Source of the DNA: AC-32 sp963728765
GTDB lineage: Bacteria; Actinomycetota; Thermoleophilia; Gaiellales; Gaiellaceae
DNA length: 64,000 nucleotides
Assembly: GCA_963728765.1 (NCBI GenBank)
Contig: CAVSKX010000001.1
Coordinates: forward strand, 496,001-560,000
Direction of reading: 5' to 3'
Shown here piece by piece: positions 16,327 to 24,427 of the stretch; position 1 is the stretch's first letter, and every line of letters starts with the position of its first letter. The notes beneath the pieces were generated by a model that was not told the DNA's origin, did not search any database, and was given only the letters and a program-made list of their open reading frames with translations. The position numbers and the translations under genes were made by a program.

Positions 16327-16665
16327 GTGCAGTACGCGCTCTTGATCTATGGCTCCGGCGACGGCTGGGAGAAGCTGAGCACGGAGGAGCAGCAGGCTCA
16401 GATGCAGGAGTACATGGCGCTGAGCCAGCGGCCCGAGACGCAGGGCGGCGCCGACCTCGGCGACCTCTCCAGCGCCACGACGGTCCGCGTCGACAACGGC
16501 GATGCGGTTACGACCGACGGCCCGTTCGCGGAGACGAAGGAGTACCTCGGCGGCTTCTATCTCGTCGAGTGCGACAACCTCGACGACGCGCTCGCGTTCG
16601 CGGCCAAGATCCCGGCGGCGCGCAGCGGCGGCGCCATCGAGGTGAGGCCGGTGGTCGAGCACTGA
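16327..16665 (+). CDS. YCII/DGPF-domain protein
   Basis: This 112-residue YCII-related protein carries the motif TTDGPFAETKEYLGGFYLVE that names the DGPF family. Such proteins are typically encoded beside ECF42/SigJ-type sigma factors, as here, and their biochemical role is unclear. The GTG start has a strong GGAGG about 6 bases upstream. Its stop overlaps the CTG start of the sigma gene. Confidence 0.88.
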   Translation: MQYALLIYGSGDGWEKLSTEEQQAQMQEYMALSQRPETQGGADLGDLSSATTVRVDNGDAVTTDGPFAETKEYLGGFYLVECDNLDDALAFAAKIPAARSGGAIEVRPVVEH

Positions 16666-17852
16666 ACGAGCTCGAGAGCGTCTTCCGCGCCGAGTGGGGG
16701 CGCGTTCTCGCAAGCCTGATCGGCGTCCTCGGCGACTTCGACCTCGCCGAGGACGCCCTCCAAGACGCGGCCGCGGTCGCGCTGGAGCGCTGGCCCGTGG
16801 AAGGCGCACCCGACCGGCCTGCCGCCTGGTTGCTGACGACGGCTCGAAACCGGGCAATCGACCGGATCCGCCGTGACCGCACGCTTCAGCGGAAGACCGA
16901 GCTGCTGGCGAGACTCGAGGTCGTGGAGCCTGACGTGGATCCTGGAAGCCGTAGGCTTGACGAGCGCCTGAGCCTGATCTTCGCCTGCTGCCATCCCGCG
17001 CTCTCGACCGAGGCGCAGGTGGCGCTCACGCTGCGGACGCTCGGCGGCCTCACGACCGAGGAGATCGCGCGAGCATTCCTCGTCCCGGAGCCGACGATGG
17101 CGCAGCGGCTCGTGCGGGCGAAGAAGAAGATCCGGGCGGCCGGGATTCCGTTCCGCGTACCGCCCGACCACCTGCTGCCGGAACGGCTGCGCGCCGTGCT
17201 CGCCGTCGTCTACCTGATCTTCAACGAGGGCTACGGGCCGCCGCCAAGCGCGGAGCTGTGCGACGAGGCGATCCGGCTCGCCAAGGTCCTCGTGCTGCTG
17301 ATGCCCGACGAGCCCGAGGCTCTCGGGCTGCTGGCGCTGATGCTGCTGCACGATGCGCGACGCGAGGCCCGGCTCGACGAGGCCGGCGAGCTGGTGCTGC
17401 TCGGCGACCAGGACCGGTCGCTCTGGGACAAGGCGCGCGTCGAGGAGGGCCGGCGCGTGCTCAACCGCGCGCTGCGGTTGCGCCGGCCGGGGCCGTACCA
17501 GCTGCAGGCGGCGATCGCGTCGCTGCACATCGAGCCCGAGACCGACTGGACGCAGATTGCAGCGCTGTACGAGCGGCTCGTGTGCTTCGTGCCCTCGCCG
17601 GTGGTCGAGCTGAACCGGGCCGTCGCCGTGGCGATGGCCGAGGGGCCGCAGGAAGGGCTCGAGCTGATCGACCGGATCGGCGGGCTGGACGAGTACCGCC
17701 ATCTCCACTCCACCCGCGCCGATCTGCTGCGACGGCTGGGGCGGGGCGACGAGGCTGCCGAGGAGTACGGGCGGGCGATCGAGCTCGCAGCGCAGCCGGC
17801 CGAGCGCGCGTTCCTGGAACGGCGGCTCGCAGAAGTACGATCCTCGATATGA
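16662..17852 (+). CDS. SigJ-like (ECF42-type) sigma factor
   Basis: This 396-residue extracytoplasmic-function sigma factor has a long C-terminal TPR-like extension. Region 2 spans DLAEDALQDAAAVALERWP and AAWLLTTARNRAIDRIRRDR; region 4 spans GGLTTEEIARAFLVPEPTMAQRLVRAKKKI. The C-terminal 200 residues (RLRAVLAVVYLIFNEGY onward) are diagnostic of the SigJ-like group. The family N-terminus corresponds to NELESVFRAEW, and the only codon that can start there is CTG 16662-16664, which overlaps the DGPF stop as CTGA. No in-frame ATG, GTG or TTG lies between 16572 and that point. Confidence 0.88.
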   Translation: MNELESVFRAEWGRVLASLIGVLGDFDLAEDALQDAAAVALERWPVEGAPDRPAAWLLTTARNRAIDRIRRDRTLQRKTELLARLEVVEPDVDPGSRRLDERLSLIFACCHPALSTEAQVALTLRTLGGLTTEEIARAFLVPEPTMAQRLVRAKKKIRAAGIPFRVPPDHLLPERLRAVLAVVYLIFNEGYGPPPSAELCDEAIRLAKVLVLLMPDEPEALGLLALMLLHDARREARLDEAGELVLLGDQDRSLWDKARVEEGRRVLNRALRLRRPGPYQLQAAIASLHIEPETDWTQIAALYERLVCFVPSPVVELNRAVAVAMAEGPQEGLELIDRIGGLDEYRHLHSTRADLLRRLGRGDEAAEEYGRAIELAAQPAERAFLERRLAEVRSSI

Positions 17853-17875
17853 GAACGCTACGCGTCTGGCTTGAG
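17850..17875 (+). repeat. Family B repeat, partial copy
   Basis: The sequence from the sigma-factor stop reads TGAGAACGCTACGCGTCTGG, then CTTG, matching the first 24 bases of the family B copies at 10996 and 22204. The rest of the element is missing. Confidence 0.55.
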
Positions 17876-17934
17876 CCTCATTTGTCACCGCAGCACACGT
17901 GCCGTGCCAGGGACGAAAGGGGAGTTCGCACACC

Positions 17935-18798
17935 GTGAGCACCCAGCCAAAGCTCTACGGCTGCCAGTCGATGGCCGGCGAGCTGCGCCGCGTGCTCGTC
18001 CGGGTTCCACGCGAGGAGGATCAGCACGGCTGGGGCGCGTGCGGCTGGCGGGAGGAGCCCGATGTCCGCCGGATAGCGGAGGAGCACGAGGCCTTCTGCG
18101 CGCTGCTCGCCGACGCCGGGGCCGAGGTCCTGATCGCCGAATCCGACACGGGCGGCAACCCTGACGCCATCTACACCTACGACCCGGCGCTCGTCACCGA
18201 CGAAGGCGCCCTGCTGCTGCATCCGGGCAAGCGGATCCGACGCGGCGAGGTCGATGCGATGGCCGAGGACTTCGAGCGCGCCGGTATCCCAATCGCGGGC
18301 CGGCTGCACGACCCCGAGTGCGCCGAAGGCGGCGACTGCTGCTGGCTCGACGAGCGCACGCTGCTCGCCGGCTGCGGCTACCGCACGAACGAGGGCGGTA
18401 TCGCGCGCCTGCGCGAGCTGCTACCGGACGTCGAGGTGATCGCATACGACCTCCCGCACTGGCGCGGCCGCCGCGAGGTGATGCACCTGATGTCGCTGAT
18501 CAGCCCGCTCGCGCCCGACCTCGCTGTCGTCTATTCACCGCTGCTGCCGACGAGGCTGGCGCAGCTGCTCGAGGAGCGTGAGGTCGAGCTGGTGGAGGTC
18601 CCGGGCGACGAGTTCGAGAGCCTGGGCTCGAACGTGCTCGCCCTCGCGCCGCGGGTGGCGCTGGCGGTCGAGGGCAACCCGCGCACACGCGAGCGGATGG
18701 AGCGGGCCGGAGTCGAGGTCCTGACCTACCGCGGCGAGGAGCTCTCGAAGGGCGACGGCGGCCCGACGTGCCTGACGCGGCCACTGCTCCGACCGTGA
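17935..18798 (+). CDS. Amidinotransferase-fold hydrolase (DDAH/arginine deiminase-like)
   Basis: This 287-residue protein belongs to the guanidino-group-modifying superfamily. The substrate Asp loop is NPDAIYTYDPALVTDEGALL, the catalytic His lies in EVMHLMSL, and the nucleophilic Cys is in the C-terminal GGPTCLTRPL. It likely hydrolyses arginine, methylarginine or a related guanidino compound. I chose GTG 17935, preceded by AAAGGGGAG. It stands alone between the sigma factor and a pair of palindromes, so no pathway partner is visible. Confidence 0.83.
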   Translation: MSTQPKLYGCQSMAGELRRVLVRVPREEDQHGWGACGWREEPDVRRIAEEHEAFCALLADAGAEVLIAESDTGGNPDAIYTYDPALVTDEGALLLHPGKRIRRGEVDAMAEDFERAGIPIAGRLHDPECAEGGDCCWLDERTLLAGCGYRTNEGGIARLRELLPDVEVIAYDLPHWRGRREVMHLMSLISPLAPDLAVVYSPLLPTRLAQLLEEREVELVEVPGDEFESLGSNVLALAPRVALAVEGNPRTRERMERAGVEVLTYRGEELSKGDGGPTCLTRPLLRP

Positions 18799-18802
18799 GC
18801 AA

Positions 18803-18905
18803 GTAACAGACTGTTACAAGAGCCTTCGGCCCGGCGCAGGCGCTCGCGACGGCTCAACCATGCGCCGTAACGAGAGTTCGAACGGAGCTAGTAACAGACT
18901 GTTAC
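18803..18905. repeat. Two copies of the 15-base palindrome GTAACAGACTGTTAC
   Basis: Identical perfect inverted repeats (7+1+7) lie at 18803-18817 and 18891-18905, 88 bases apart, in the gap between two convergent genes. The second overlaps the stop of the LOG-like gene. No T-run follows, so simple intrinsic terminators are less likely than protein-binding sites or a mobile REP-type repeat. Confidence 0.75.
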
Positions 18906-19357
18906 TTGGACTCGGGGAGCGAGGAGAGCGCGAGGTCGACCGCTTCCTCGGGCGAGGATGCCCGCGCCACGCCGTCGAGGTCCCACCCTGGGTCGAGGAT
19001 CACGACGGGGCGGCCGAGGACGTGCGCGAAGCCGATCTCAGCAAGCGTCCCCCACTGCCCGCCGACCGCGATCACCGCTTCGCCGGAGGCGACAACCGCG
19101 AGGTTCCGCGCGTGGCCGACGCCCGTCACGACGACGTGGTCGAGCCACTCGTTCGCGCCGTGCCGCGTCTCGCCGGGAACGATGCCGATCGTCGTCCCGC
19201 CGACGGACTTGGCACCTCGCGCGGCCGCAGCCATGACCGATCCGAGCCCGCCCGTGACGACGGTGACCCCGCGTTCGGCGAGCAGCCTGCCCACCTGCTC
19301 GGCGCGGGCCTCGTGCTCGGCGCCGCTCCCGATGACCGCGACCTGAACCCGGGCCAT
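18902..19357 (-). CDS. LOG/TIGR00725-family nucleotide-binding protein
   Basis: This 151-residue Rossmann-like protein resembles the TIGR00725 group related to LOG/lysine-decarboxylase-like proteins. The motifs are VQVAVIGSGAEHEARAEQ, VTGGLGSVMAAAARGAKSVGG and IAVGGQWGTLAEIGFA, the last being the GG-GT-E phosphoribohydrolase signature in altered form. It may hydrolyse or bind a nucleotide. The ATG at 19357 lies 6 bases after TACTAT. The gene is divergent from the NADH dehydrogenase-like gene. Confidence 0.8.
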   Translation of the reverse strand: MARVQVAVIGSGAEHEARAEQVGRLLAERGVTVVTGGLGSVMAAAARGAKSVGGTTIGIVPGETRHGANEWLDHVVVTGVGHARNLAVVASGEAVIAVGGQWGTLAEIGFAHVLGRPVVILDPGWDLDGVARASSPEEAVDLALSSLPESK

Positions 19358-19374
19358 GCCGCGATAGTAGAGCC

Positions 19375-20634
19375 GTGAGCGAGCGGCAAGCACAAGGGGG
19401 CACTGTGGTCGTCGGCGGCGGATACGCCGGCAGCTACGTCGCGCGCTGCCTCGGCAAGCGCGGCGCGACGATCGTCAACCCGCAGAACTCGATGCTCTTC
19501 AGCGCCCTGCTCCCGGAGGCGGCCTCGGGGACGCTCGAGCCCCGCCATGTGGTCGTCCCGCTACGGGTGATGTGCCCGCACGCCGAGCTCGTCCTGGGAA
19601 ACGCGACGACGCTCGACTTCCAGCGCCGCCGCGTCCAGGTCGAGTCGCTCGAGGGCCTCGTCAACATCGGCTACGAGGATCTCGTGCTTGCGGTCGGCTC
19701 GATCTCGCGCGCGCTCCCGATCCCGGGGCTCGCCGACCACGCGCTCGGCTTCAAGGACCTCGCCGACGCGATCCGGCTCCGCAACCACGTGCTGCAACGT
19801 CTGGAAGCGGCGGACGTCGCCCCGAACGAGACGCACCGGCAGCGCGAGCTGAGCTTCGTTTTCATCGGCGCCGGCTACGCGGGCGTCGAGGCGTTGGCAG
19901 AGCTCGCCGACCTCGTCCGGGACGCGATTCGCTTCTACCCGGCTCTCCGGCACGCGCCGCAGCGCTGGGTGCTCGTCGACGCAGCGCCCAAGATCCTCCC
20001 CGAGATCCCGACACGGCTCGGCGAGTACGCGGCGCGCCAGCTGGAGAAGCGCGGCGTCGAGATCCACGTCGACACGACCCTGGAGTCCGTCGACGCCGGC
20101 TCGGCAACGCTCTCGAACGGCCAGCGGATCCTCACGCACACCCTCGTCTGGACGGCCGGCGTCAAGGCGAGCCCCGAGCTCGCCCGGTTCGGCCTGCCGC
20201 TCGACGAGCGCGGCCGCGTGAAGGTGGACGAGACGCTGCGCGTGGAGGGCCACGAGCACGTCTGGGCGCTGGGCGACGACGCCGCCGTCCCCAACACGGC
20301 CACGCCCGGAGAGGTCGACCCGCCGACGCAGCAGCACGCGCTTCGCCAGGCACGCCGGCTCGCGAAGAACATCGCCGGCGAGCCGAAGCCGTACCACTAC
20401 AAGATGCTGGGGCAGGTGGCGACGCTGGGCCGCTACAAGGGAATCGCCGATGTTCTCGGCCTGCGCTTCACCGGCTTCCTCGGCTGGTTCATCACGCGCA
20501 CGTACCACCTCTACCAGCTGCCGTTGCTCTCGCGGAAGCTGCGCGTCGTCGCCGACTGGACGACCTCGCTCTTCTTCCGACGCGACATCGCCGAGCTGTC
20601 GATGCTCGGCCATCCCCACCGCCTCGATGCGTGA
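19375..20634 (+). CDS. Type II NADH dehydrogenase-like FAD oxidoreductase
   Basis: This 419-residue two-dinucleotide-binding-domain flavoprotein has the FAD site VVVGGGYAGSYVAR near residue 12, the NAD site FIGAGYAGVEALAEL, VWTAGVKASPELARF, and the FAD-binding WALGDDAAVPN. The architecture is that of NDH-2-type enzymes, which pass electrons from NADH to quinone at the inner membrane face. The GTG start is 17 bases from the divergent start. A GNAT gene overlaps its last eight bases. Confidence 0.87.
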   Translation: MSERQAQGGTVVVGGGYAGSYVARCLGKRGATIVNPQNSMLFSALLPEAASGTLEPRHVVVPLRVMCPHAELVLGNATTLDFQRRRVQVESLEGLVNIGYEDLVLAVGSISRALPIPGLADHALGFKDLADAIRLRNHVLQRLEAADVAPNETHRQRELSFVFIGAGYAGVEALAELADLVRDAIRFYPALRHAPQRWVLVDAAPKILPEIPTRLGEYAARQLEKRGVEIHVDTTLESVDAGSATLSNGQRILTHTLVWTAGVKASPELARFGLPLDERGRVKVDETLRVEGHEHVWALGDDAAVPNTATPGEVDPPTQQHALRQARRLAKNIAGEPKPYHYKMLGQVATLGRYKGIADVLGLRFTGFLGWFITRTYHLYQLPLLSRKLRVVADWTTSLFFRRDIAELSMLGHPHRLDA

Positions 20635-21373
20635 CGAGCTCGCCCGGGCGTACGACTTCCTCGCCCGCGGCGACATGGGCGGCACGCGCGTGGAGGAGAC
20701 GCCGTCCGGTCGCGTCGTCTTCACGGACGAGCTGCCGCGGCGGCTGGACGGGAACTACCTCTGGGTCGACCGCGCCGCGGAGCCGGAGGAGCTCGTCGCC
20801 GAGGCAGAGCGACACGAGCGGCGGCTCATCTTCGTCCCCGACCCGGAGCTCGGCGACCGGCTCGCGCCGTGGTTCGAGCGCGAAGGCTGGCGCGTCGACC
20901 GCCACGTGGTGATGGTGCAGCTGCGGAAGCCGGACCGCGAAGCCGACCTGAGCGTCGTCCGAGAGCTCCGCGAGGAGGATCTCCGCCCGGCGCGAAGGCA
21001 GGTGCTGAGCGGTCACTCGTGGGCCACCGCGGAGGTGCTCGACCACATCTTCGCCGCCAAGCGCGTCATCGGCGAGCGCGTGCGGGCCCGGTTCTTCGGC
21101 GCCGTCGTCGACGGGGAGGTCGTGAGCTACTCCGACCTCTACCAGGACGGCCGGGACGCACAGATCGAGGACGTGGGCACGCTGCCCGAGCGGCGGGACC
21201 ATGGCTACGCAAGCGCGGTCGTGCTCGCCGCGATCGAGGCCGCGCACCGTGACGGCGCCGACTTCGTCTGCCTCGTCGCGGACGCGAACGACTGGCCGAA
21301 GGAGCTCTACCGGCGGCTCGGCTTCGACACCGTCGGCCACTACACCAAGTTCTTCGTGCCGGGGAGCATGTGA
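20627..21373 (+). CDS. GNAT-family N-acetyltransferase
   Basis: This 248-residue protein has a degenerate N-terminal half and a C-terminal GNAT fold. The acetyl-CoA region reads IEDVGTLPERRDHGYASAVVLAAI (motif A, with R/Q-x-x-G-x-A altered to RDHGYA), followed by ELYRRLGFDTVGHYTKF. The substrate is unknown. The ATG 20627 overlaps the end of the oxidoreductase gene, and its stop overlaps the GTG of the ABC ATPase gene, so the genes 19375-23140 look like one operon. Confidence 0.83.
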   Translation: MRDELARAYDFLARGDMGGTRVEETPSGRVVFTDELPRRLDGNYLWVDRAAEPEELVAEAERHERRLIFVPDPELGDRLAPWFEREGWRVDRHVVMVQLRKPDREADLSVVRELREEDLRPARRQVLSGHSWATAEVLDHIFAAKRVIGERVRARFFGAVVDGEVVSYSDLYQDGRDAQIEDVGTLPERRDHGYASAVVLAAIEAAHRDGADFVCLVADANDWPKELYRRLGFDTVGHYTKFFVPGSM

Positions 21374-22206
21374 GCGCACTCTCAGCCAGGGGTCTGGAGA
21401 AGCGGTACGGCTCGACCACGGCGCTCGCCGGCGTGGACGTGGACGTCGCAGAGGGCGAGCTGGTCGGCCTGCTTGGCCCCAACGGCGCCGGGAAATCGAC
21501 GCTGGTCAAGATCGCCTGCGGCCTCGTCCGGCCGACGCGCGGCCAGGCCGAGGTCTGCGGTGCGAGGGCAGGTTCCCGCGCGTCCCTGCGTCAGCTCGGC
21601 TACCTGGCAGAGCTCTTCCGCTTCCCGGGCTGGTACTCCGCCGACGAGCTGATCGCGCTTCACCAGCGGCTCTCCGGCTCGACCGGCGGCGAGGCCGAGC
21701 GGACCGAGCTGCTCGAGCTCGTCGGCCTCACCGAGGCCCGCGACCGCCGCGTGGAGGCGATGTCGAAGGGTATGCAGCAGCGCCTGGGAATCGCCCAGGC
21801 ACTGGTCGGGGCGCCGCCACTCCTACTGCTGGACGAGCCGACGAGCGCGCTCGACCCGGCCGGCCGCCGCACCGTGCGCCTGCTGCTCGAAGAGCTGCGC
21901 GGCCGCGGAACCTCGGTGCTGCTGAACTCGCACCTGCTGAGCGAGATCGAGCTGGTCTGCGACCGCGTCGTGATCCTGCATCGCGGAGGCGTCGTCGCGG
22001 AGGGCTCGCCCGCCGAGCTGAGCCGCGCCCGCGGGATCGAGATCGAGACCGAGCAGGGGACACAGGTCTACGAGGGCACGCGCGAGGACGTGCCCCGGCT
22101 GGTGGCCGAGCTCGTCGCCGTCGGCCGTCGCGTCTACGGCGTGCAGGTGCTGACGTCGACCCTCGAGGAGACGTACCTCGAGGCCGTCGGCGAGGAGCCG
22201 TCGTGA
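21370..22206 (+). CDS. ABC transporter ATP-binding protein
   Basis: This 278-residue exporter-type ATPase has Walker A LLGPNGAGKSTLVK, the Q-loop region near RQLGYLAELF, signature MSKGMQQRLG, Walker B LLLLDEPTSALDPAG, and switch His in LLNSHLLSEIE. It is paired with the permease at 22295, resembling ABC-2-type exporters. The GTG 21370 overlaps the upstream stop. A family B repeat begins exactly at its stop codon. Confidence 0.9.
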   Translation: MSALSARGLEKRYGSTTALAGVDVDVAEGELVGLLGPNGAGKSTLVKIACGLVRPTRGQAEVCGARAGSRASLRQLGYLAELFRFPGWYSADELIALHQRLSGSTGGEAERTELLELVGLTEARDRRVEAMSKGMQQRLGIAQALVGAPPLLLLDEPTSALDPAGRRTVRLLLEELRGRGTSVLLNSHLLSEIELVCDRVVILHRGGVVAEGSPAELSRARGIEIETEQGTQVYEGTREDVPRLVAELVAVGRRVYGVQVLTSTLEETYLEAVGEEPS

Positions 22207-22286
22207 ACACGCTACGCGTCCGGCTTGGCTGGAGGACTCGAGTCGGTCCTCATCGCTCTGTCCAACGAACCGCTCCCGAGCTTGCC
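22204..22286 (+). repeat. Family B spacer repeat, copy 2
   Basis: It starts at the ATPase stop (TGA 22204-22206) and ends 8 bases before the permease GTG. It shares with the thiD-thiM copy the blocks TACGCGTCCGG, TTGGCTGGAGG and TCCAACGAACCGCTC and the overall length. Confidence 0.75.
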
Positions 22287-22294
22287 CTCTGAGC

Positions 22295-23140
22295 GTGGTC
22301 TGGACGATCGTCGTCTACGGCCTGCGGGAGGCGCTCCGGCGAAAGGTCTTCGCCGTAGTCCTCCTCCTCACGGCCTGCTTTCTCTTCCTCTACTGGCTTG
22401 CGAATCACTACGCCTTCCGCGACGTCGAGAACATCCAGCCGCCCGCCGGGATCGACCCGCGCCCCTTCGCGGGCGCGTTCATCTTCGGGCTCGCGATGTT
22501 CGCGACGCTTTTCCTCGGCGTCGTGCTCGCGGTGTTCCTCACGCTCGGGGCGGTGCGCGGCGATGCCGAGCGCGGGCTGCTGCAACCCCTGCTCGTGCGC
22601 CCGGTGAGCCGGCCGGCGCTGCTGCTCGCGCGCTGGCTCGGCGCCGTGGGCGTCTGCACGCCGTACGTCGTCGGGGTCTACGCCGCGTCGATGGTGATCA
22701 CGGGGCTGACCGGCGAGTGGTGGCCCGACCACGTCGTCGTCCCGGCGCTCGAGCTCGCGGGCGGCGTGGCCATCGTGGCGGCGCTGTCGCTGCTCGGCTC
22801 GGTCTTCCTGACCGCAACCGCCAACGGGATCGCGATCTTCATGGTGTTCGGCGCGGGCCTCGTCGCGGGCCTGCTGGGAACGATCGGCCACGCGCTCAGC
22901 TCGCACACGCTCGAGCACGCGGCGAAGGTCGCAGCCTGGGTGGTGCCGTTCGAGGCGCTTTACCAGGACGCGCTGCGGGAGATCACGGCGAACACGACCG
23001 GGCTCACCGGCTTCCTGCTCCAGCTCGGCCCGTTCGGCGGCGCGAACACCGGTGGTCCGGGCGTGCGGCTCTGGGCCTGCGCCTACCTCGTGGTGGTCGC
23101 CCTCGTCGCCGCGGCCGCGTTCTCCCGACGCGACCTCTGA
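22295..23140 (+). CDS. ABC-2-type transporter permease
   Basis: This 281-residue membrane protein has six predicted helices, beginning IVVYGLREALRRKVFAVVLL. The region VRGDAERGLLQPLLVRPVSR matches the cytoplasmic loop of ABC-2 permeases, where it contacts the ATPase. A longer extracellular-type loop precedes the last helix. Together with the upstream ATPase it should form an exporter of unknown substrate. It converges on rsgA four bases downstream. Confidence 0.85.
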   Translation: MVWTIVVYGLREALRRKVFAVVLLLTACFLFLYWLANHYAFRDVENIQPPAGIDPRPFAGAFIFGLAMFATLFLGVVLAVFLTLGAVRGDAERGLLQPLLVRPVSRPALLLARWLGAVGVCTPYVVGVYAASMVITGLTGEWWPDHVVVPALELAGGVAIVAALSLLGSVFLTATANGIAIFMVFGAGLVAGLLGTIGHALSSHTLEHAAKVAAWVVPFEALYQDALREITANTTGLTGFLLQLGPFGGANTGGPGVRLWACAYLVVVALVAAAAFSRRDL

Positions 23141-23144
23141 CGCG

Positions 23145-24176
23145 CTACCACGAGACCTTGCGCCTGCTCCGGGCCTGCTTGACCCGCTTCTTGCGCTCCT
23201 CCGAGCGCAGGCGCCCGTCCTGCTTCGCCGCGAGCCGCTTGAGCTCACGCTGTAGCGCGCGGTAGCTCTGCAGCCGGTCGCGCGGCAGGCGCCCTTCGTC
23301 GATCGCGACCTGGACCGCGCAGCCCGGCTCGCGCATGTGGGCGCAGTCGTTGAAGCGGCAGTCGGCGGCGAGCTCGTCGACGTCGGAGAACGCCTCGTGG
23401 ATCCCCTCGTCCGCGTCCCAGAGCTGAACCTCCCGGAGACCGGGCGTGTCGACGAGCATGGCGCCGCCCGGGAGGCGGAACAGCTGCCGCGCCGTGGTCG
23501 TGTGGCGGCCGGTGCCATCCTCGGCGAGCTCCTTCGTCGCCTGCACCTCGTCGTCGAAGAGGCGGTTCACGAGCGACGACTTCCCGACTCCCGAGGAGCC
23601 GAGGAGCGCCACCGTCTTGGCACGCGCGAGATACGTGGCGAGCTCGTCGAGGCCCTCGCCCGTCACGTTGCTGACGACGTGCGCAGGCACTCCGACGGCG
23701 ACCTGCTCCGCTTCCAGCAGCATGCCGAGCGGGTCGTCGCAGAGGTCGGCCTTCGTCAGCACGACCGCCGGGCTGGCGCCGCTCTCCCACGCGAGCGTCA
23801 GGTAGCGCTCGAGCCTGCGCACGCTGAAGTCGTCGTCCAGGCCGGTGACGACGAAGACCGTGTCGACGTTCGCCGCGAGCACCTGGGCCTCGGTGGCATG
23901 GAACGCGACCTTGCGCTGGAAGGCCGAACGGCGCGGAAGCACTGCGTGGATCGTCTCGTCGCGTAGCGCGACCCAGTCGCCGACCGCCGGAAGGTCGGCC
24001 CCGGACGATGCCTCGTGGCGGAGGCGCCCCGCGACGTGCGCGCGCAGCTCGCCGACCTCGGCGAGCACGTCGTACTCGCCGCGGTGCTGCGCCGATACAC
24101 GCGCCGGAATGCAGTTGTCATGCGGCTGGAGCGCGACCGCGAAGCCGTCGTCCCAGCCGAGGTCATGCAGGTTCAA
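23145..24176 (-). CDS. rsgA: Ribosome small subunit-dependent GTPase A
   Basis: RsgA is a circularly permuted GTPase that assists late 30S maturation. The 343-residue protein has an N-terminal OB fold, G4 VVLTKADL before G1 LLGSSGVGKSSLVN, G3 VDTPGLREV, and a C-terminal zinc motif around DCRFNDCAHMREPGC (third Cys and His present). The start is TTG 24174-24176, with AAAGGAG seven bases upstream. A short upstream reading frame with its own strong ribosome site precedes it. Confidence 0.93.
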   Translation of the reverse strand: MNLHDLGWDDGFAVALQPHDNCIPARVSAQHRGEYDVLAEVGELRAHVAGRLRHEASSGADLPAVGDWVALRDETIHAVLPRRSAFQRKVAFHATEAQVLAANVDTVFVVTGLDDDFSVRRLERYLTLAWESGASPAVVLTKADLCDDPLGMLLEAEQVAVGVPAHVVSNVTGEGLDELATYLARAKTVALLGSSGVGKSSLVNRLFDDEVQATKELAEDGTGRHTTTARQLFRLPGGAMLVDTPGLREVQLWDADEGIHEAFSDVDELAADCRFNDCAHMREPGCAVQVAIDEGRLPRDRLQSYRALQRELKRLAAKQDGRLRSEERKKRVKQARSRRKVSW

Positions 24177-24269
24177 AGCGAAGCTCCTTTCAGGAATGGG
24201 TGAACCTCCGGGGCTCGCCCGAGGCTCAGGAGCTCGCGTATGAAGAAACGCTGCGGCTAGCCGGGAGCC

Positions 24270-24305
24270 TCAGGCTCTGCGACCGGAGGGTGCAATCGAC
24301 GTCAT
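24270..24305 (-). CDS. Possible leader peptide upstream of rsgA
   Basis: An 11-codon frame (MTSIAPSGRRA) begins at ATG 24303-24305, preceded by AAAGGAGG at ideal spacing. Its stop TGA sits in the loop of a small GAGCC/GGCTC hairpin. About 90 bases later rsgA starts with its own AAAGGAG. The peptide has no recognised family; the reason to list it is the unusually strong ribosome site. Confidence 0.35.
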   Translation of the reverse strand: MTSIAPSGRRA

Positions 24306-24427
24306 GGCGCACCTCCTTTGCCGAACAGCGAACGCGCAGAGGCTAGCAGACAGTTTTGTTCGGAACCCGCCGCTCGAGCACGTATGCCATGTTCGCCGGG
24401 TTGATCCGGTAGATGCCCGCCTAACGG

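Noticed and set aside
21201..22292. Alternative plus-strand frame through the ABC ATPase gene
   Set aside because: Arg/Pro/Gly-rich shadow with no motif; the ATPase frame has Walker A, signature and Walker B.
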